Assembly (NCBI RefSeq): GCF_002879645.1
Contig: NZ_PNRE01000025.1
Span: 66,585-130,584 of the forward strand
Direction of reading: 5' to 3'
Origin: Halomonas heilongjiangensis
Lineage (GTDB): Bacteria > Pseudomonadota > Gammaproteobacteria > Pseudomonadales > Halomonadaceae
Length of the DNA stretch: 64,000 nt
This document shows positions 47,915 through 58,777 of the stretch, piece after piece; the first letter of the stretch is position 1, and every line of letters begins with the position of its first letter. The notes below the pieces were generated by a model, which searched no databases, was not told the DNA's origin, and was given only the letters and a program-made list of their open reading frames with translations. A program made the position numbers and the translations under genes.

Positions 47915-49387
47915 TCATGCCGCCAGCACGCGTTCGTAGAGCGCGCGCTGGGCTCGGGTGGTCAGCTCGGAGTTGTGCCACAGCAGGGTGAAGGTGCCGC
48001 CCATGGCACGACAGCGGGCCTTGAGGGCGGCGAAGCGCTCGAAGGCCTCTTCGCCGGCTCCCAGCCCCAGGTAGAGCGGTGACATCACCGAACACTCCAT
48101 GGCGATCAACGGCCGGATTCGCAACGGCGGAGCCTCGCGTTTGACCGGGTCGAAGGCCGGATAGTCGAAACAGGTGCCACAGCGGAAGCCCGGCGACTCG
48201 GCGTAGCCCATGGTGCTGTCGTAGTCCATCTTCGCCTGGGCCCAGCCCTGCAGGGTCAGCGGGGTCTGCCAGCGCAGGTAGTGCATGCGTCCGCCCCACT
48301 CGGCCTGCTCGATCCCCTCCTCGGCGCACACCCGGCGCAGTCGGGCGGCCTCGTTGGCCAGCTCCTTGGGATTGCGGAAGGTATGGTAGCTGGGGTGCAG
48401 CCCGATCTCGTGACCGCGGGCGTGAATCCCCCGGAGCAGTTCCCGGATCGCCGGATGCTCCGGCTCGTAGTCGGCGTCCTTGCGCGGGTCGGTGCGACCG
48501 CAGATGAAGTAGAAGGCGCTGGTCAGCCCGTAGCGCTCCGAGAGGTCCATCAGCCAATCGAAGGTATTGAGCGGATCCAGGGGGTGCAGGCGTCGCCGCG
48601 TGGTCAATCGCACCCAGGGGCCGAGCAGCAGTGCCTGGGGGCGTTGATGCAGCAGGGTGTCCCCCAGCATCACCCGGGCCAGCTTGATGTCGCGCGCGAA
48701 GCCGTAGCGGCTGGGACGATCGACATCGTGGGTGGGCCGCATCCGGAAGACGTGCCGCCGCAGCGTTACATCCGGCCACTGGCAGCGGATCACCTGGCCG
48801 AGCACCGCCAGCCACTCGTCGACCACCGGGCGATCCAGGTAGCCGTGTCGGCCGGCATGCGAGGCGCTGGCCGGGAAGCGGCAGTGGCGGTCCAGGGTCT
48901 CGGCCTCCACCTCCTCCTGGCGGCTCAGCATCCAGTAGGCCAGCCCGAGGATATCGTAGTGGATGGCCAGGCCGCCGGGGGCCGGCTCGACCAGCGGCCG
49001 GGGCAGGCTGTCCGCTCCCGGCGCCGGCAGGGGCAGGTCGAGGGGCGCGGTGAAACCTTCGGCGGCGGCGTCCCAGTGTGCGTGAGGCAGGTCCCCTCCG
49101 GGCAGGAAGAAGCCCGACTGGAGGCGGTCGAACAGCAGTTGGCCCGGCGCCCCGTCCAGCGTCATCACCAACCGCTCGGGGCCATCGCGTTCCAGACGCA
49201 GGGGCAGACCGAAGCGTTCGTCGAGTACTTGCTCCAGCCAGGCGAGCAACGGATCGGCACCGGCCATCGCCGTGCCGGTGGCCATGTCCGCCGTCGTGGT
49301 GGCAGGGACGAGTGGCGAACGAGGGATCGGGTCAGCGCCCGTCCGAGGCGCCGGCTGTGGGCCGTGCAGTGCAATCATGTCGTTCAC
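47915..49387 (-). CDS. Polysaccharide deacetylase family protein
   Basis: This protein of about 490 residues has an N-terminal region of roughly 230 residues of unassigned type and a C-terminal NodB-like deacetylase domain. The metal and catalytic stretch is MRPTHDVDRPSRYGF (catalytic Asp-Asp); histidines are in GHEIGLHPSYHTFRNPKELA; STMGYAESPGFRCGTCF is typical of larger bacterial exopolysaccharide deacetylases. It lacks a clear signal peptide. GTG 49387 overlaps the preceding stop as GTGA, with GAGGGA upstream; ATG 49378 is the alternative. It may trim N-acetyl groups from the polymer or its precursor. Confidence 0.83.
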   Translation of the reverse strand: MNDMIALHGPQPAPRTGADPIPRSPLVPATTTADMATGTAMAGADPLLAWLEQVLDERFGLPLRLERDGPERLVMTLDGAPGQLLFDRLQSGFFLPGGDLPHAHWDAAAEGFTAPLDLPLPAPGADSLPRPLVEPAPGGLAIHYDILGLAYWMLSRQEEVEAETLDRHCRFPASASHAGRHGYLDRPVVDEWLAVLGQVIRCQWPDVTLRRHVFRMRPTHDVDRPSRYGFARDIKLARVMLGDTLLHQRPQALLLGPWVRLTTRRRLHPLDPLNTFDWLMDLSERYGLTSAFYFICGRTDPRKDADYEPEHPAIRELLRGIHARGHEIGLHPSYHTFRNPKELANEAARLRRVCAEEGIEQAEWGGRMHYLRWQTPLTLQGWAQAKMDYDSTMGYAESPGFRCGTCFDYPAFDPVKREAPPLRIRPLIAMECSVMSPLYLGLGAGEEAFERFAALKARCRAMGGTFTLLWHNSELTTRAQRALYERVLAA

Positions 49388-50310
49388 TTGGATTCCCTCT
49401 TCAACAGGGTACGTGCCGTCACATAGGCTTCCCGGGCCAGCTGACGCATGCCGCGCTGGCTGATCGCGAAGTGGCAGACCAGCCGCCCACCCCAGGCTTC
49501 CTTCATCTCCGCCACCGGCGGAATGTTGGCACCGATGAAGTCGAACACCGTGCAGCCCTGCGCCTCGAAGAACGCCAGGGCTTCCTCGGCCACCAGGTTG
49601 TTGACGCCATCCTTCATGGCTTCGGTCTTCATGCCCGCCGACCAGGCCAGGGCATGCCCGCCGGGGACATAGAGACAGACCCGGGTACCCATGGGCTCGC
49701 CCCGCGCATTGCGGGCCAGAAAGCAGACGAAGTGATCCGGCCCCATCAGCTCGGCGAGGCGTTCGAGCTCGGTGGCCTCCAGGCGGTAATCGAACCCCTT
49801 GCGGGCCTCGGGCCCCGACAGACACCCCGCCACCGCGACATAGTCGTCGCTCACCTCGCAGCGGTAATCGAGTCGGCGACACTTGCGTGCCTTCTTGCGG
49901 GCGCTGGGGTCGATACGCTCCTCGCGCCCGGCGATCTCCAGGTGGTAGGTGAAGCGCGGTCGTGCCGACATCTGCGCCCACTCGAAGGGGCGTACGTCGT
50001 CGGCCACCGGGGAGAGGCTGAGACTGCCCCCCAGCCCCGTCTCGCGCAGCCGCTCGGCCAGGCGAGTCAGCGCCATCCGCTTGCGCCGATTGATCGAGGC
50101 CGGGCGCTCGCTGCTGCACGCGAAATGGATCGGCAGATAGGGATTGCGTGGCGGCGTGACCAGCCGCCCGCGCCGGTTGCGGTAGAGCACGGCATCGAGC
50201 CGCCAGGCATCACCCTTGTCGGGGGTCAGCGTCACGTGCTCGGCCTCGAGCCCCCACTGCTGCTCGTTGAACTCGATCCACCCGGGGTGGAACAGGGGGT
50301 CACCATTCAT
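49384..50310 (-). CDS. FemAB-like / GNAT-fold acyltransferase in EPS operon
   Basis: This 308-residue protein has the double GNAT layout of FemAB-related enzymes. The N-terminal half has NEQQWGLEAEHVTLTP and HFACSSERPASINRRKRMAL. The second half has FVCFLARNARGEPMGTRVCL, then WSAGMKTEAMKDGVNNLVAE and FDFIGANIPPVAEMKEAWGG, which is the acyl-donor side of GNAT/FemAB proteins. Homologues occur in exopolysaccharide clusters, including PEP-CTERM-linked ones, next to deacetylases. It may attach an acyl or aminoacyl group to the polymer. It is coupled to the deacetylase through GTGA. Confidence 0.7.
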   Translation of the reverse strand: MNGDPLFHPGWIEFNEQQWGLEAEHVTLTPDKGDAWRLDAVLYRNRRGRLVTPPRNPYLPIHFACSSERPASINRRKRMALTRLAERLRETGLGGSLSLSPVADDVRPFEWAQMSARPRFTYHLEIAGREERIDPSARKKARKCRRLDYRCEVSDDYVAVAGCLSGPEARKGFDYRLEATELERLAELMGPDHFVCFLARNARGEPMGTRVCLYVPGGHALAWSAGMKTEAMKDGVNNLVAEEALAFFEAQGCTVFDFIGANIPPVAEMKEAWGGRLVCHFAISQRGMRQLAREAYVTARTLLKRESK

Positions 50311-50326
50311 GCGCCTTCCTTATCAC

Positions 50327-50911
50327 TCAAGATCCATCCTGGAACCAGCGAATCAGATACTGTCGATCGGCCCTCATTGCCGCGTCGTGATACCTCTCTA
50401 CGGGGACGAACCCCAGTTTCTCGGCGGACGCCAGGGAGGCCTTATTGTCGAGCGATATGCGGGCCGAGATGCCCTTGAACCCCTGCGTTTCGAAGTGGTG
50501 AATGGCCACCCTTTTCAGCTCGGATGCCACGCCCCTTCCCGTCATGTCTGGACTGACCCCGATGAATCCTTCATGGATCGTCTCATCGGCAATGTCTCTT
50601 CTGTTCACGTAGTACATGTTCATGCCCACCACTCGTGCCTGCCCCTGGTGCCGGGCAACGGCGACCAGCGTCATCTTTCCGCCGAGCCATCGGCATACGG
50701 CCCTCATCACCCAGTTGGGCCGTCTTCCATCGTGCAGCGAGGCATAGAGCTCCATCACCTGACCATACTCACCTGCCTCCATGCCTCTGTAGACGATGCC
50801 CTCTCTGACTCCACAGCCGATCCTGGAAACCTTGCGACCCGCCACCAGGTTTCCCAGCACGACCATGACCCCGCCACAAGCGGCCTGCAGCCTCCTGAAA
50901 TGCCACATCAT
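50327..50911 (-). CDS. GNAT family N-acetyltransferase (low GC)
   Basis: This 194-residue protein has the acetyl-CoA-binding motif GFIGVSPDMTGRGVASELKR and the C-terminal SLDNKASLASAEKLGF, both standard for GNAT acetyltransferases. Counted in two 60-base lines, GC is about 50-57 percent, against about 70 percent in nearby genes. This suggests separate acquisition. It sits between the flippase and FemAB-like genes in the same direction. It may modify a sugar of the repeat unit; its substrate is unknown. The first 40 residues are not part of the GNAT domain, so a later start is possible. Confidence 0.8.
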   Translation of the reverse strand: MMWHFRRLQAACGGVMVVLGNLVAGRKVSRIGCGVREGIVYRGMEAGEYGQVMELYASLHDGRRPNWVMRAVCRWLGGKMTLVAVARHQGQARVVGMNMYYVNRRDIADETIHEGFIGVSPDMTGRGVASELKRVAIHHFETQGFKGISARISLDNKASLASAEKLGFVPVERYHDAAMRADRQYLIRWFQDGS

Positions 50912-50923
50912 GGTGCCCTCTCT

Positions 50924-52390
50924 TCATGCCGACCGACGATCAAGTGTCGCCCCCTTGTCCTGCCGGACCCGCCACCATGTCCACCCGACCGCCAACGGCG
51001 TCACGACTGCCACGAACCAGATCAGGCTCATGACGCCCTGGTGGTACAGGACGATCATCGGCAGGATGATGGCAGTGAACATCAGCAGATTGATGAGCTC
51101 GAAGCCCATGCTCCTGACGAATGAAACCCCCGCCTTGTTGAAGAACCATGCCTGCTGAAGGAGATAGACGAGGGCGCTGACCAGGGAGAAGACGAGAACG
51201 GCCATGTCCGCACCGGCACCGGCCATGAACAGGACGAACAGCAGGCCGAAACGGGCAATGAGCATCAGCAGCTGGGCCAGCATGGCATCGCGCTGCAGCT
51301 CCAGTACGCTGGCCAACATGGACAAGGGGGACCACTGGAACTGGATGTAGATCCACGGCAGCATCCACTGGGCATAGACGCCGGCCTTGCGCCACTGCTC
51401 GCCGAAGATCATCGCGAAGAGCTCCGGCCCGATGACCATGAGGCATACCAGGGGAGGAATCCCGAGGATGGCGAGCTTCCTGTGCAGGGACTCGACCAGT
51501 GGCGAGAGCCGGTGCTGTCTCCTGGCCTCGGGAGCATGGGCCAGGAAGACGCTGCCGATGGCATGCCCCACCAGGCTGATCGGCATGGTCAGGATGCGCA
51601 GCGTCAGCCCATAGAGCCCCGCGACCGTGGCTCCGTAGAGGGCCACGAAGACGATGGGGGCCAGTTGCAGGCTGCCGGTGTTGAACAAGCCGGTCCAGGT
51701 CGAGTAGATCGGAAAGTTGCTGTATCGGCGGGCCTGCCGCGCCACGCCCTGCAGGGAGCAGTGCCTGAACTCCGGTCGCCTGACGGCAGACAGCGCCAGG
51801 CCGGAGGCCCCGATCCCCTGCCCGGTGGCCTGACCTCCCAGCAAGGCAACGGGCCCGAGCGGCGAGGCCCCGATCTGGATCCCCAGCATGCCCAGCGCCT
51901 GCCAGATCCGTGTCCGGGCGACATGGGCGAAGTGCCGCGTACGAACCGCCCATTTGTTGAAGACCTGGTAGGTCCCGACGAACAGCACCCCCACGGGAAC
52001 CAGCCACAGGTACTCGGCAAGCTCCGGCGTGCCGAGCGTCGCCGCGATCGCCTGCGACCAGAGCAGGACCCCGATCAGGGCGAGGCCCGCGGTCAGCAGC
52101 ACGCAGAGCAGGCCCAGCAGCACCAGATTGGCGGCGTCCTGGTCCTCTTCGGGAAGCGGAATGGCCAACTCGTAGCGCCCGGCCGCCACGACCGTGAACA
52201 GCGCCAGAAAGGCGGTGAAGACGGCCAGCAGACCGAAATCGTCCGGGGTATAGAGACGCGTCAGCAGGGGCGCCGCGAGCACCGCCAGGAGCTGTGCTCC
52301 TGCCGTGCCCCCCACCAGCACGCTCACCCCGCGGGCGAAGGCATGGGTGGGAAGCAACCGGCGGGCCGGGGCGCCAAGACGGTTCAGCAC
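50924..52390 (-). CDS. wzx: Oligosaccharide flippase (Wzx-like)
   Basis: This 488-residue polytopic membrane protein of the MOP/polysaccharide transport family has about twelve hydrophobic helices. The N-terminus VSVLVGGTAGAQLLAVLAAP and LLTRLYTPDDFGLLAVFTAF is the hallmark of Wzx-type translocases. It would flip the undecaprenyl-linked repeat unit to the periplasm, ahead of Wzy polymerisation. It lies 31 bases after wbpE and 12 bases before the GNAT gene. Confidence 0.9.
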   Translation of the reverse strand: MLNRLGAPARRLLPTHAFARGVSVLVGGTAGAQLLAVLAAPLLTRLYTPDDFGLLAVFTAFLALFTVVAAGRYELAIPLPEEDQDAANLVLLGLLCVLLTAGLALIGVLLWSQAIAATLGTPELAEYLWLVPVGVLFVGTYQVFNKWAVRTRHFAHVARTRIWQALGMLGIQIGASPLGPVALLGGQATGQGIGASGLALSAVRRPEFRHCSLQGVARQARRYSNFPIYSTWTGLFNTGSLQLAPIVFVALYGATVAGLYGLTLRILTMPISLVGHAIGSVFLAHAPEARRQHRLSPLVESLHRKLAILGIPPLVCLMVIGPELFAMIFGEQWRKAGVYAQWMLPWIYIQFQWSPLSMLASVLELQRDAMLAQLLMLIARFGLLFVLFMAGAGADMAVLVFSLVSALVYLLQQAWFFNKAGVSFVRSMGFELINLLMFTAIILPMIVLYHQGVMSLIWFVAVVTPLAVGWTWWRVRQDKGATLDRRSA

Positions 52391-52421
52391 GCGACGCCTC
52401 CCCCGGGTATCCCGACGACCA

Positions 52422-53507
52422 TCAGAGCAGGGCCTCCTGGAGTGCCGTGACGATCCGGTGCTGATCGTCGGCGCCCAGGTAGGGGTGCATCGGCAGGCTG
52501 ATCACCCGTCGGGCCGCCGCATTGCCCACCGGCAGCTCGGCACAGGGGTCGGCCACCGCCGGCTGCTGGTTGAGCGGGATCGGATAGTGCACCGCGGTCG
52601 GTATGCCCGCCTCGTCCAGCCGTGCCAGCACCAGCTCACGGTCCTCCACTTCCACGGTGTACTGGGCGAAGACACTGGTGTTGTGGCGCTCCACATGGGG
52701 CGCCTCGAGCCCCGCGGCGCCGAGCAGTCGTCCGTAGCAGTCGGCGACCTTCTCGCGCAGCAGCAGTTCCTCGTCGAGGATCTCCAGCTTGGGCAGCAGG
52801 ATGGCCGCCTGCAGGGTGTCGAGCCGGCTGTTGACGCCGACGCGCACATGGTGATAGCGGCGGTCCTGGCCGTGACGGGCGATCTGCCGGAGCACCACCG
52901 CCAGGTCGTCGTCATCGGTGAAGAGCGCCCCGCCGTCGCCGTAGCAGCCCAACGGCTTGCTGGGGAAGAAGGAGGTGGTGGCAATCGAGGAGAGGCTCCC
53001 CGAGCGACGGCCCCGGTAGGTGGCACCGAAGCTCTGGGCCGCATCCTCGATCACCGGGATGCCGTGCCGCTCGGCGATGGCGTTGATGGCATCCATGTCG
53101 GCGCACTGACCGTAGAGCGAGACCGGGATGATCGCCCGGGTACGCGGGGTGATCGCCGCCTCGAGTTTCGCCGGGTCGAGCAGATAGGTACGCGGATCGA
53201 TGTCCACGTAGACCGGCCGAGCGCCCAGCAGGGCCACGGTCTCGGCGGTGGCGATGTAGGTGAAGCCAGGCGTGATCACCTCGTCGCCGGGGCCGATGTC
53301 GAGCGCCATCTGGGCGATCTGCAGGGCATCGGTACCATTGGCACAGCTGATGCAGTGGCGTACGCCGACGTAATCGGCCAGGCGCGCCTCGAGTTCCTCC
53401 ACTTCCGGTCCGAGGATGTACTTGCCATGCTCCAGCACCTTGCGGATGCCCTCGTTGATGCGGAAGCGGATCCGCAGCTGCTGGGCCTTGAGGTCGATGA
53501 AATCCAT
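52422..53507 (-). CDS. wbpE: UDP-2-acetamido-2-deoxy-3-oxo-glucuronate aminotransferase (WbpE-like)
   Basis: This 361-residue DegT family aminotransferase has the PLP lysine K184 in TTSFFPSKPLGCYGDGG and VIEDAAQSFGATYRGRRSGS ahead of it. The N-terminus MDFIDLKAQQLRIRFRINEG resembles WbpE/WlbC. It would aminate C3 of the 3-keto sugar made by WbpB. The gene order wbpA, wbpB, wbpD, wbpE around it supports this over other DegT functions. Confidence 0.92.
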   Translation of the reverse strand: MDFIDLKAQQLRIRFRINEGIRKVLEHGKYILGPEVEELEARLADYVGVRHCISCANGTDALQIAQMALDIGPGDEVITPGFTYIATAETVALLGARPVYVDIDPRTYLLDPAKLEAAITPRTRAIIPVSLYGQCADMDAINAIAERHGIPVIEDAAQSFGATYRGRRSGSLSSIATTSFFPSKPLGCYGDGGALFTDDDDLAVVLRQIARHGQDRRYHHVRVGVNSRLDTLQAAILLPKLEILDEELLLREKVADCYGRLLGAAGLEAPHVERHNTSVFAQYTVEVEDRELVLARLDEAGIPTAVHYPIPLNQQPAVADPCAELPVGNAAARRVISLPMHPYLGADDQHRIVTALQEALL

Positions 53508-53532
53508 GTGTGCGCTTCCCCTTGGGTTGGGC

Positions 53533-54129
53533 TCAGGCCGGGTGGCAGGTGACGCTGCGGCCGTCGAGGCGATAACGGTCGCCGGTGTGCGGGCAGATCG
53601 CCTCCCCCTCGCCGTCCAGCGGCAGGTCCAGGCGCTCGCCGTGGCGGCTCATCCAGCCGACCTGGCGTCCCGGCACCCCCACCACCAGGGCGAAGTCCGG
53701 CACGTCGCGGCTGACCACGGCCCCGGCGCCGATGAAGGCGAAGCGGCCGATGGTCACCCCGCAGACGATGGTGCAGTTGGCCCCCAGGGTGGCGCCTTCA
53801 CGCACCCGGGTGTCGCGGAACTCGTCCTTGCGCTCGACCAGCGCGCGCGGGTTGTGGACGTTGGTGAACACCATGCTCGGGCCGCAGAACACCCCCGCTT
53901 CCAGGGTCACGTTGTCGTAGACCGAGACGTTGTTCTGCACCTTGCAGTCATCACCGATCACCACCCGATTGCCGACGAAGACGTTCTGGCCGAGCGACAC
54001 GCCGCGGCCGATGCGCGCCCCGCCGCAGACATGGACGAAGTGCCAGACCCTGGAGCCGGCGCCGATCTCGGCGCCCGCGTCGACGATGGCGCTGGGATGA
54101 ATCTGTACCCGTGATCTCTGCATGTCCAT
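53533..54129 (-). CDS. wbpD: UDP-2-acetamido-3-amino-2,3-dideoxy-glucuronate N-acetyltransferase (WbpD-like)
   Basis: This protein of about 198 residues is a left-handed beta-helix acetyltransferase. Hexapeptide repeats run from [20 protein letters not shown] to [20 protein letters not shown], with [20 protein letters not shown] and [10 protein letters not shown] in the active-site region typical of WbpD/WlbB. A C-terminal extension ends [23 protein letters not shown] 54129 has GAGG six bases upstream; a GTG at 54141 overlapping the wbpB stop is the alternative. It completes UDP-GlcNAc(3NAc)A synthesis. Confidence 0.92.
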   Translation of the reverse strand: MDMQRSRVQIHPSAIVDAGAEIGAGSRVWHFVHVCGGARIGRGVSLGQNVFVGNRVVIGDDCKVQNNVSVYDNVTLEAGVFCGPSMVFTNVHNPRALVERKDEFRDTRVREGATLGANCTIVCGVTIGRFAFIGAGAVVSRDVPDFALVVGVPGRQVGWMSRHGERLDLPLDGEGEAICPHTGDRYRLDGRSVTCHPA

Positions 54130-54137
54130 GTCCGACC

Positions 54138-56445
<2,308 letters not shown>

Positions 56446-56480
56446 GACGCTTCCATGGTGTGGTGAGAGGGGTTGATGAA

Positions 56481-56502
56481 TGCCCCCGGCGGCGCGGGGG
56501 CA
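56481..56502 (-). terminator. GC hairpin between wzc and wbpA
   Basis: TGCCCCCG and CGGGGGCA form an 8-bp stem with a six-base loop in the 87-base gap after wzc on the minus strand; it is followed by TTCATCAACC. It could reduce read-through from the export genes into the sugar genes, or protect mRNA ends. There is no T-run. Confidence 0.4.
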
Positions 56503-56532
56503 ACCCGGGAATCGGCCACCGTGCCTGCAGGC

Positions 56533-58731
56533 CTAGCCGTTGGTGGTCTTGTAGGCGTAGTGGTAGTAGCCATAGCCGTAACTGGTAGCCGCCTTGCGCT
56601 CGATGGCGTTGAGGATGCCGCCCTTCACCTCGACCCCACTGCCCTCGAGGCGGCGGATCGCCACGTCGATCTCCCGCGGCGGATTGAGGCCGAAGCGCGC
56701 GACCAGCAGGGTGGTACCGCTCTGGTGGCCGATCACGGCGGCGTCGGTCACCGCCAGGATCGGCGGGGTGTCGATGATCACCAGGTCGTAGGCCTCGCCG
56801 AGGGTGTCGAGCAGGCGGCCGAAGCGATCGCTCATCAGCAGCTCCGCCGGATTGGGCGGTGCCTTGCCACGGGCCACATAGCTCAGGCCGTTGATCGGCG
56901 ATGGCCGGATGACCTCAGCGGGCTCGCATTTGCCGGCCAGCACCTCGGAGAGCCCGCCCTCGCTCGCGGCGTTGAAGGCACTGTGCACGTGCCCCTTGCG
57001 CATGTCGGCATCCAGCACCAGCACGCGCTGCCCACCCTGAGCGATCACCGCGCCGAGGTTGACGCTGATGAAGCTCTTGCCAATGTTCGGGCTGGGGCCG
57101 GTGATCATCAGCCGATTGTTCGGTGCCTCGAGCATGGCGAAGTGCAGGCTGGTACGCAGGCCCCGCAGGGCCTCGACCGAGGTGTCGTCGGGGGAGTTCT
57201 GGGCCAGCACGCCGCAGGCCACCTCGCGGCCACGCTTCTGGTTCCGCCGCTTGAAGCGGCGCACCAGCCTCTGCTGGTCCTCGGAGAGCGGCACGGTGGC
57301 ATAGACCGGCAGCCCCAGCTCCTCGAGCTGCTCGGCGCTCTCCACCCCCCGATTGAAGATGCTGCGTACCAGCACGAAGGCCACCGACAGGAAGCCACCG
57401 ATCAGGGTGAAGAGCGCCACCGTGACCGCCTTGCGTGGCTCCACCGGCCCCGGCTGGGCCACGGCGTCGTCGAGGATGCGCACATTGCCCACGGTACTGG
57501 CCTTGGTGATGCTCATCTCCTGGATCTTGTTGAGCAGCTGTACGTAGACCTGCTGGGTCACCTCCACGTCCCGGGACATGCGCAGGACCTGCTGCTGGGT
57601 CTCGGGCAACGCATGGATCTGCTCGTTGAGCCGTTCGCGGCTCCGCTCCAGGTTCTCGCGCTTCTCCATCAGTGCCGCATAGGTCGGATGCGCACCGTTG
57701 TAGCGTCGGCGGATCTCCGCCAACTCCATCTCCAGCTCGCTGAGCTGGGCCTCCAGTTCGACCAACTGGTTGAGCACCGACTGGGTCTCCAGCGACAGAT
57801 CGACGCTGTCATGCTCCATGCGGTAGGCATTGAGGGCGTCCTCGGCGGTGGCGAGTTCGCTGCGCACCTGGGGCACCTGCTCCTCGAGAAACTCGAGGCT
57901 CTGCTCCGCCTCGGCGCTCTGGCGCTCGACGTTCTGGGTCAGGTAGATCCGAGCGATCACGCTGAGGGTACGCCGGGCGCGCTCCGGATCCTCGTCGGTC
58001 AGGGTCATGTTGAAGACCCCGCTGTCGCGGCCGCGCTGACCGACGCTGAAACGCGAGCGCAGATCGTTGATCGCCGCCAGGCGGGTGCGCCTGACGAGGG
58101 TGAACTCTGCGCCCTCGCCGGCTTCCAGCTCGGCCACACGCAGCGTCACCTGGCCATCGAGGAAGGACTCGTTCTCGCCGACGCGCCCGATGCCGAGCAG
58201 TTCGTCATCGTGGTAGAGGCGATAGCGATCCGGCTCGGCAGCCACCAGGCGGAAGGCGCGGCCGAGCCACTCCGGGTCGACCTGGAAATCACCGACATTG
58301 AGGTACTCGCCGGCCCAGACGCTGCGCCTGGCAAAGCCGGGGCGCTCCATCCCCCGGCGCACCAGGAAGTTGCCGACCATGGCCAGACGGGTCGGGATCA
58401 CCACGATATCGAGCCGCTCCTGGTCCACCGCCTTGCCCAGCACCATGCGCGAGCGCAGGATCTCCAGCTCGGCTTCGGTCTTGGGTTCCTCGCCGAGGAT
58501 GGAACGCACCTCGGCCAGCGGATTGCTGAGCCCGGTCTTGCCCTCCACCTGGACCAGCGCATCGGCACGGAAGATCGGCGTGATCAATTGCACGTGGATG
58601 ATGGCCGCCAACGCGCACAGGGCGGTGACGGCAACGATCAGCCACTTGCTGTCCAGCAGCACACCGAACAATCGCCCCAGATCGATATCGTCGTGGGCAG
58701 GGCGTGAGCCCATCTTGATGTCTTTCGCCAT
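56533..58731 (-). CDS. wzc: Polysaccharide co-polymerase / BY-kinase Wzc-like
   Basis: This 732-residue protein controls chain length and export. A Wzz domain lies between two transmembrane helices (about 30-50, LIVAVTALCALAAIIHVQLI, and near 440, AVTVALFTLIGGFLSVAFVL), with a long coiled coil (about 270-400). The C-terminal tyrosine kinase has a Walker A (ITGPSPNIGKSFISVN), Walker A' (RVLVLDADMRKG) and Walker B (YDLVIIDTPPILAVTD). The C-terminal cluster SYGYGYYHYAYK supplies autophosphorylated tyrosines. No Wzb-type phosphatase gene is found in the window. Confidence 0.95.
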   Translation of the reverse strand: MAKDIKMGSRPAHDDIDLGRLFGVLLDSKWLIVAVTALCALAAIIHVQLITPIFRADALVQVEGKTGLSNPLAEVRSILGEEPKTEAELEILRSRMVLGKAVDQERLDIVVIPTRLAMVGNFLVRRGMERPGFARRSVWAGEYLNVGDFQVDPEWLGRAFRLVAAEPDRYRLYHDDELLGIGRVGENESFLDGQVTLRVAELEAGEGAEFTLVRRTRLAAINDLRSRFSVGQRGRDSGVFNMTLTDEDPERARRTLSVIARIYLTQNVERQSAEAEQSLEFLEEQVPQVRSELATAEDALNAYRMEHDSVDLSLETQSVLNQLVELEAQLSELEMELAEIRRRYNGAHPTYAALMEKRENLERSRERLNEQIHALPETQQQVLRMSRDVEVTQQVYVQLLNKIQEMSITKASTVGNVRILDDAVAQPGPVEPRKAVTVALFTLIGGFLSVAFVLVRSIFNRGVESAEQLEELGLPVYATVPLSEDQQRLVRRFKRRNQKRGREVACGVLAQNSPDDTSVEALRGLRTSLHFAMLEAPNNRLMITGPSPNIGKSFISVNLGAVIAQGGQRVLVLDADMRKGHVHSAFNAASEGGLSEVLAGKCEPAEVIRPSPINGLSYVARGKAPPNPAELLMSDRFGRLLDTLGEAYDLVIIDTPPILAVTDAAVIGHQSGTTLLVARFGLNPPREIDVAIRRLEGSGVEVKGGILNAIERKAATSYGYGYYHYAYKTTNG

Positions 58732-58777
58732 GGAAGAGTCCTGAACGGATGGATCGATGACGCCGCCTCGGCTCCGG

